A DNA stretch of 64,000 bases, from positions 174,569 through 238,568 of the forward strand of contig JADGJP010000034.1 in assembly GCA_027603065.1 (NCBI GenBank), written 5' to 3'. Below, piece after piece: positions 59,570-64,000 of this stretch; positions within the stretch are counted from its first letter, which is position 1; every line of letters begins with the position of its first letter. The position numbers and the translations under genes are program-made. The notes below the pieces were generated by a model that saw only the letters and a program-made list of their open reading frames with translations, searched no databases and was not told the DNA's origin. This stretch comes from Geranomyces variabilis. Lineage: Eukaryota; Chytridiomycota; Chytridiomycetes; Spizellomycetales; Powellomycetaceae.

Positions 59570-60096
59570 CCTTCATGCGCGCTTTGAATTGGAATTGGGT
59601 GGATCCCCGTGGACTGAGCGCCAGGCTTTTAAGCGTCCCCTCTTCTGACGATGTCATAATTGTGTCGCTGATCGCTGGCGTTTGCAGCTTGAGGGGTCAC
59701 GGTGAGGCTTGCACAAGAATTTATTTGTGCACCTCTGTCCCATTCATTGCCCATTCCTGGCAATTTCCTGCATCTCTGGCAGCTGCCGATTCGTCATCAC
59801 CATTTCCGCGCCGAAAGTGCGTTTGAAAATTGCGCTTTCTCGGCATGGTGCGCGGGCATTCGGCACTAGGCCGGTATACCCACGGTAGCAAAAAGGTGTA
59901 AACGCATGCCCATTGTGGTCGAGTCGACGCCGAGTCGGAGCTGCTGGCCGCTCCCCGCCTTTGTCAAATTGTTGTTTGGGTTTTGGCTCTGAAATCGTGG
60001 GCACGATGGGGGGCGTGGCTGGCGACGTGGAAAAGGCCACGGCTTGACGTTCCGATGATGTGGGCGTTTGCTTGATCTTGCCGAGTCCCCCAACAC
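59570..60096. other. Upstream region of the DPP III gene
   Basis: No convincing gene; a plus-strand frame 59554-59826 has no support. Confidence 0.5.
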
Positions 60097-62571
60097 ATGC
60101 CAACGGCCCGTCTGCTTCGGCCGCTTTTCTCTGCCCGTTTCTATAAACCATCCGTCCTTCCCACTGCAGCTGCGCTCTCGCCCCAACGCTTTCTCACAAA
60201 AATGGTTTCCACCACCTCCGAAACTCCGTCGCACCTGCTCACCGACACCAACCTGCCCGTGTGCAAGCTCGAAGTGAGCAAGCACTTTGAGACTCTTTCG
60301 AAGGAGCAGAAACTATACACCCACCACCTCTCCCGCGCCGGATGGGCCGGCGCCAAAGCGCTCGCACGCTCTCAGTCGCAATGGGCGCCTGATCTCGTCC
60401 AGCTTTTCCTCGAGATCTTTGCCGACCCGGCCTCCGCTGGTGGAAGCAACAAACCCCGTCGCACGCGCGACATTGCCGCGCTTAAAGCCGCCGCAAACGT
60501 CGGCGAAGAGGACTGGAAGTTCTTTATGGAATATGCCGTCCAGGTGCTTTACAACACGGGCAACGTGAAGTCGTTCGGCGACACAAAGTTCATTCCGCGC
60601 GTGTCGGCCGGCCAATTCGAGGCCATTGTCCGTGCGTCGGGTTCCGCAAAGGCCGCCGAGTACTTCAAGTCGCTGCGCGAGTTTATTTACTCGCACACGC
60701 CGACGGAAGCCAACCTCATCGGCTTCCCGGCAGAAGGCCACATCAGCGGCTACTACACCGACAACATGAGCCAGGCTGATGTCGAGCGTGTTCAGGCGTT
60801 GCTCGAAAAGCACAACATCTCGGCGCTCAACACCCGCTTGCACAAGTCCGGCGACAACAAATTTGAGCTGTTGATTGCGTGCGCTGAGACCAAGACTGAT
60901 GCTACGCTTACGGGCGATAATGGGCTCGAGGTTAAAGTCACCCGCGGTGATTTTGCCACCGAGTTCAAGCAGGTTGTTGAGCACATCACTGCCGCGATTC
61001 CGTATGCGGCTAACGAGCACCAGAAGAAAATGCTGGAGAAATATGCCGAGTCGTTCGCAACGGGTTCCATTGACGCCCACATTGACAGCCAGCGCCACTG
61101 GATCAAGGATGTTGGCCCAGGTGAGCAGGGATATGAGGCTATTGCCGATGTTGACTTCTTTTCCAGCTATGCTTTGTGTCTAACTACCGCAAATCTCATG
61201 TCCCTACCCCAGTCGTTGAAAACAACATTGGTTACGTAGAAGCCTACCGTGACCCGGCAGGCGTGCGCGCCGAATGGTCCGGCTTTGTCGCCGTCGTCAA
61301 CAAAGAGATGAGCGCCAAATTCGATGTTCTCGTCAACACGGCCGAAAAGCACATTGAGCGCCTGCCCTGGCCCAAAGCCTTCGAAGTTGATACTTTCCAG
61401 AAGCCCGACTACACGTCCCTGGAAGTTGTCAGCTTTGCGACGAGCGGATCGCCGCCCGCGGGCATCAACATCCCAAACTATGCGCACGTGCGGATGAATG
61501 AAGGGTTCAAGAATGTGTCGATGGCGAACGTGATGTCGGCAAAGGCGCCGAATGAAAAGATCACGTTTTTGAGCGAGGAAGATGCGGCGCTGTTCAAAAA
61601 GTTTGCCGATGTGGCGTTCGAGGTCCAGGTTGGCCTGCACGAGCTTCTCGGTAAGACAATTCTGCCCACTTTTTTTTTTCTTTTTTTTTTTCTTGTGTCT
61701 CAGCGTGAATATTGATCAAACTCGCTGACGCACATGCAGGCCACGGCAGCGGCAAACAGCTCACCGAAGAGTCCGCGGGCAAGTACAACTTTGACCACAC
61801 CAACCCGCCCGTCTCGCCGCTGACAAACAAGCCCATCACAACGTGGTACAAGCCCAACGAAACTTTCGGCGGCGTGTTTGGCTCGCCGGCCTCAAGTTAC
61901 GAGGAGTGCCGAGCGGAAGCCGTCGCCATGTACCTGTGTGTCGACAAGGAGATCTTGAAGATCTTTGGACATGAGGGCCAGGAGGCAGAAGATATTATCT
62001 ACTGCTGCTATTTGCAGATGGCGCGTGCAGGTGTGCTTGCTCTGGAATTCTGGGGTACGTGACCGCGAGGGCCTCCTCGGGCCGAATGGGAGTGATGAAG
62101 TTGTTGCGCCAACATGTGCGAGCCTGATCTAATTTTTTTTTTAATTCGTTTGCAGACCCGAAGTCGAAGAAATGGGGCCAGGCCCACATGCAGGCCAGGC
62201 ACGCCCTGCTCAAGGTGTTCCAAAACGCCGGACTCGTCACCGTCACTCCCCACGGCGAATCCTTCATCATCTCTCTCGACCGCAGCAAGATCCTCAGCCA
62301 CGGCGTGCCTGCCGTCGCTACGCTGCTGCAAAAGCTCAACGTGTACAAGGCCTCCGCTGACGCTGCCGCGGGTGTGCCGTTCTATGATGAAGCCACCGCT
62401 GTCACTGGCGACTGGATCGCGCGCCGCGATATTGTGCTGCGGGAGAAGCAGCCAAGGAAAGTTTTTTTGCAGGGCAACAGCGTGTTGAATGAGAAGGGTG
62501 AGGTGGAGTGGAAGGAGTACCCTGTGACTCTGGAGGGTTTTGTTCAGAGCTGCGTCGAGCGTGGTTTCTAG
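60097..62571 (+). CDS. Dipeptidyl peptidase III (M49 zinc aminopeptidase)
   Basis: Exons 60097-61120, 61213-61650, 61740-62054, 62156-62571; 730 aa from the first ATG. Zinc motif HELLGH is created across intron 2 ([13 protein letters not shown]) with the second ligand motif EECRAEAVA. Other family landmarks: [75 protein letters not shown]. The first 35 residues ([19 protein letters not shown]) look like a mitochondrial presequence, and a second in-frame ATG at 60202 ([11 protein letters not shown]) would make the usual cytosolic enzyme. DPP III removes N-terminal dipeptides from short peptides. Length (about 695 without the extension) fits the family. Confidence 0.96.
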
Positions 62572-62751
62572 AGAAAGGCTCAATAAAATAGCCCATCCAG
62601 GACTTTGATTTTAAGAGATAGCATATTTTGATATAGATCTAGATGGGTGGCAATAAATAAAGGGTGGACATGGGAAAATTGTCAAATGTCAGAAGGACGG
62701 TATTTCTAGAGGGAGGAGGGCGGCTAAGATAAAGGAATGCGCGAAGGTTGA

Positions 62752-63827
62752 CTAGTACTGTTTCTTTGTCTTGACTTCATCGGACGCGCGGACCGTCTTG
62801 ATGGTCTGCAACGCTGCGAGCATATTTGATCGCGTGCGTTCGAGAAGAGTGTCGACGTCGGCGACCGTCATTCCCGTCGTGATGATCGGCTCGAGAACTG
62901 CCATAAAAAGCAACGCCGGGCGGTGCGGGAGCATGAGAAAAAAACGAAAGTACAAAAAATGGGCAGTTGGTCATCTCCTTTTCCCTCCGTAGACTCACCC
63001 TTGACGGTAATCGTTCCGGCCTCGAACGTCCGTGTCTTTGGGTCCCAGCACGGCTTGTATGTGGAAAAGACGATTGGCACGACAGGGATGTGGCCTTGTA
63101 CGGCGAGGTGGAACGCGCCCTTTTTGAATGGCAGGATCGAGTTGTCGGTCTGGTGCGAGCGTGTGCCCTCGGGAAACAGCCACAAGCCGTACTGCAAGAA
63201 GAGAAAAGCGAGAGTGGGGGACGTCGATTAGCACACACATTGCCGGCACGGCTGGCTAGTGCAAAGCCCCTTCCAGGTCCCCTACAGCGTGCCTCTTCGC
63301 CCTACCTCGTGCTTTTTGAGAAACACGGCGACGGTGGCCATAGTCTCGATCGCCGAGCCTCTGTTGCTGCGGTCGACAAACACATTGTTCGCCAGCGCCA
63401 TAAACCATCCCATCAGCGGCATATACTTGATGCTCTTTTTCGCCATCACCACAACCTTGTCCGGAAACACGTGGCCCAAACACAAGATATCCAGCGAGCT
63501 CTGATGGTTCGCAACAAACACCGCGGGAACATTTGTCGTCGCGAGGATGTCGGCGCCTTCAACGCGCACGCGCACGCCGGTGAACAGTGGGCCGAGACAC
63601 GCCATTGTGCGCGCCACCATGAAATTTGTCGTGCCGGGACGGCCGAGGATGTACATGATGGGGCCGACAGTGAGGCCAACGCAGCAGGAGAGCGTTACGG
63701 CGTAGATGTAGCCCGCGAGACGGACGTAGTAGCGGACCTCGCTGGAGCGCTGGAATACGACGCGGCCGGCGGTGAAGGCGGCGTATAGCACCGCTAGGGT
63801 GATGAGGAGGTAGATGACGTTCACCAT
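62752..63827 (-). CDS. 1-acyl-sn-glycerol-3-phosphate acyltransferase (Slc1/AGPAT)
   Basis: Minus strand, exons 63827-63306, 63191-62999, 62897-62752; 286 aa. The N-terminal signal-anchor (VIYLLITLAVLYAAF) and a second hydrophobic segment (YAVTLSCCVGLTVGPIMYI) are followed by the acyltransferase motifs: NHQSSLD (NHX4D), MGWFMALANNVFVDRSN, LFPEGTRS (FPEGTRS) split from exon 1 by intron 1, and IPVVPIVFS. It converts lysophosphatidate to phosphatidate in the ER. Length is typical for Slc1 (about 300). Confidence 0.95.
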
Positions 63828-63885
63828 GATGGGCGCGCGCGGCAGAGAGATCTGAGAGATCTGGGCAAGAGCTTCCCGACGACGA

Positions 63886-63905
63886 GGGGGGGGGGGGGGG
63901 GGGGG
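63886..63905. repeat. Homopolymer run G20
   Basis: Twenty G in a row, 59 bp upstream of the acyltransferase start on the minus strand (C20 in its 5' region). Likely unstable in sequencing. Confidence 0.85.
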
Positions 63906-64000
63906 TTGGCCGCCAGAGGGTAATGACGAGGCATTTACTTGAAAAGCCCACCCGGCACCCCCCACAAAAGACACCCACCCAACCACCCACCGACCGACAA

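Overview
The window is eukaryotic nuclear DNA from a fungus, probably a flagellated early-diverging one (chytrid grade). About 31 protein genes and one tRNA lie in 64 kb on both strands. Most genes are split by short GT...AG introns (usually 45-90 nt) that often carry CTGAC/CTAAC-like branch sites, and neighbouring start codons are often 50-500 bp apart in divergent pairs. Fungal character comes from a Ste50/Ubc2-type SAM-RA-SH3 adaptor, an Hst3/Hst4-like sirtuin and a conserved fungal protein of unknown function. A C-terminal part of an IQUB-like protein, a ciliary family, points to a lineage with a flagellum. Complex I is present (NDUFS1). I cannot name the genus. Gene models were built by reading frames and splice signals by eye; every exon list given for a complete model sums to a multiple of three.

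Layout: 0-13 kb holds IQUB (5' partial), DDX21-like helicase, an ACC-synthase-like PLP enzyme, DRE2/anamorsin, SLX4 and the Ste50-like adaptor, with a gene-poor stretch of decayed duplications at 10.6-11.1 kb. 13.3-15 kb is poorly resolved (fragments of small spliced genes). 15-26 kb holds an AGGF1-like OCRE/FHA/G-patch protein, COX17, a NUDT5-like Nudix hydrolase, the sirtuin, an HMCES (SRAP) protein, a STEEP1 homologue and a TMEM135-like membrane protein. 26-38 kb holds an orphan gene, a BTB/T1 membrane protein, an R-SNARE with a proline-rich tail, the divergent OXPHOS pair ATP5D/NDUFS1, an unknown protein and RPB7. 39-52 kb holds tRNA-Gln(CTG), a USP12/46-type deubiquitinase, a stomatin-like protein, a double PHD-like protein, a TFIIIC tau55-like subunit, a nucleoplasmin/FKBP-like protein and eIF3h. 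52-64 kb holds an 18-exon GCK/MAP4K-type kinase with a CNH domain, a conserved fungal protein, dipeptidyl peptidase III and a lysophosphatidate acyltransferase.

Functional themes: mitochondria and Fe-S/Cu assembly (DRE2, COX17, ATP5D, NDUFS1, STOML2), genome maintenance (SLX4, HMCES, Hst3-like sirtuin, perhaps AGGF1), transcription/translation machinery (DDX21, RPB7, TFIIIC, eIF3h, tRNA-Gln), and MAPK-type signalling (Ste50-like adaptor, GCK kinase). These look like ordinary scattered housekeeping genes, not a gene cluster or mobile island; I see no transposon, CRISPR array or integrated virus. The most unusual items are protein architectures: the R-SNARE with a long post-membrane Pro-rich tail, a KCTD-like BTB domain between two membrane segments, a degenerate FKBP domain behind a nucleoplasmin-like domain, and a protein with a duplicated PHD-like module. 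Very small exons (12, 14, 19 nt) encode key residues in RPB7, the deubiquitinase and the kinase.
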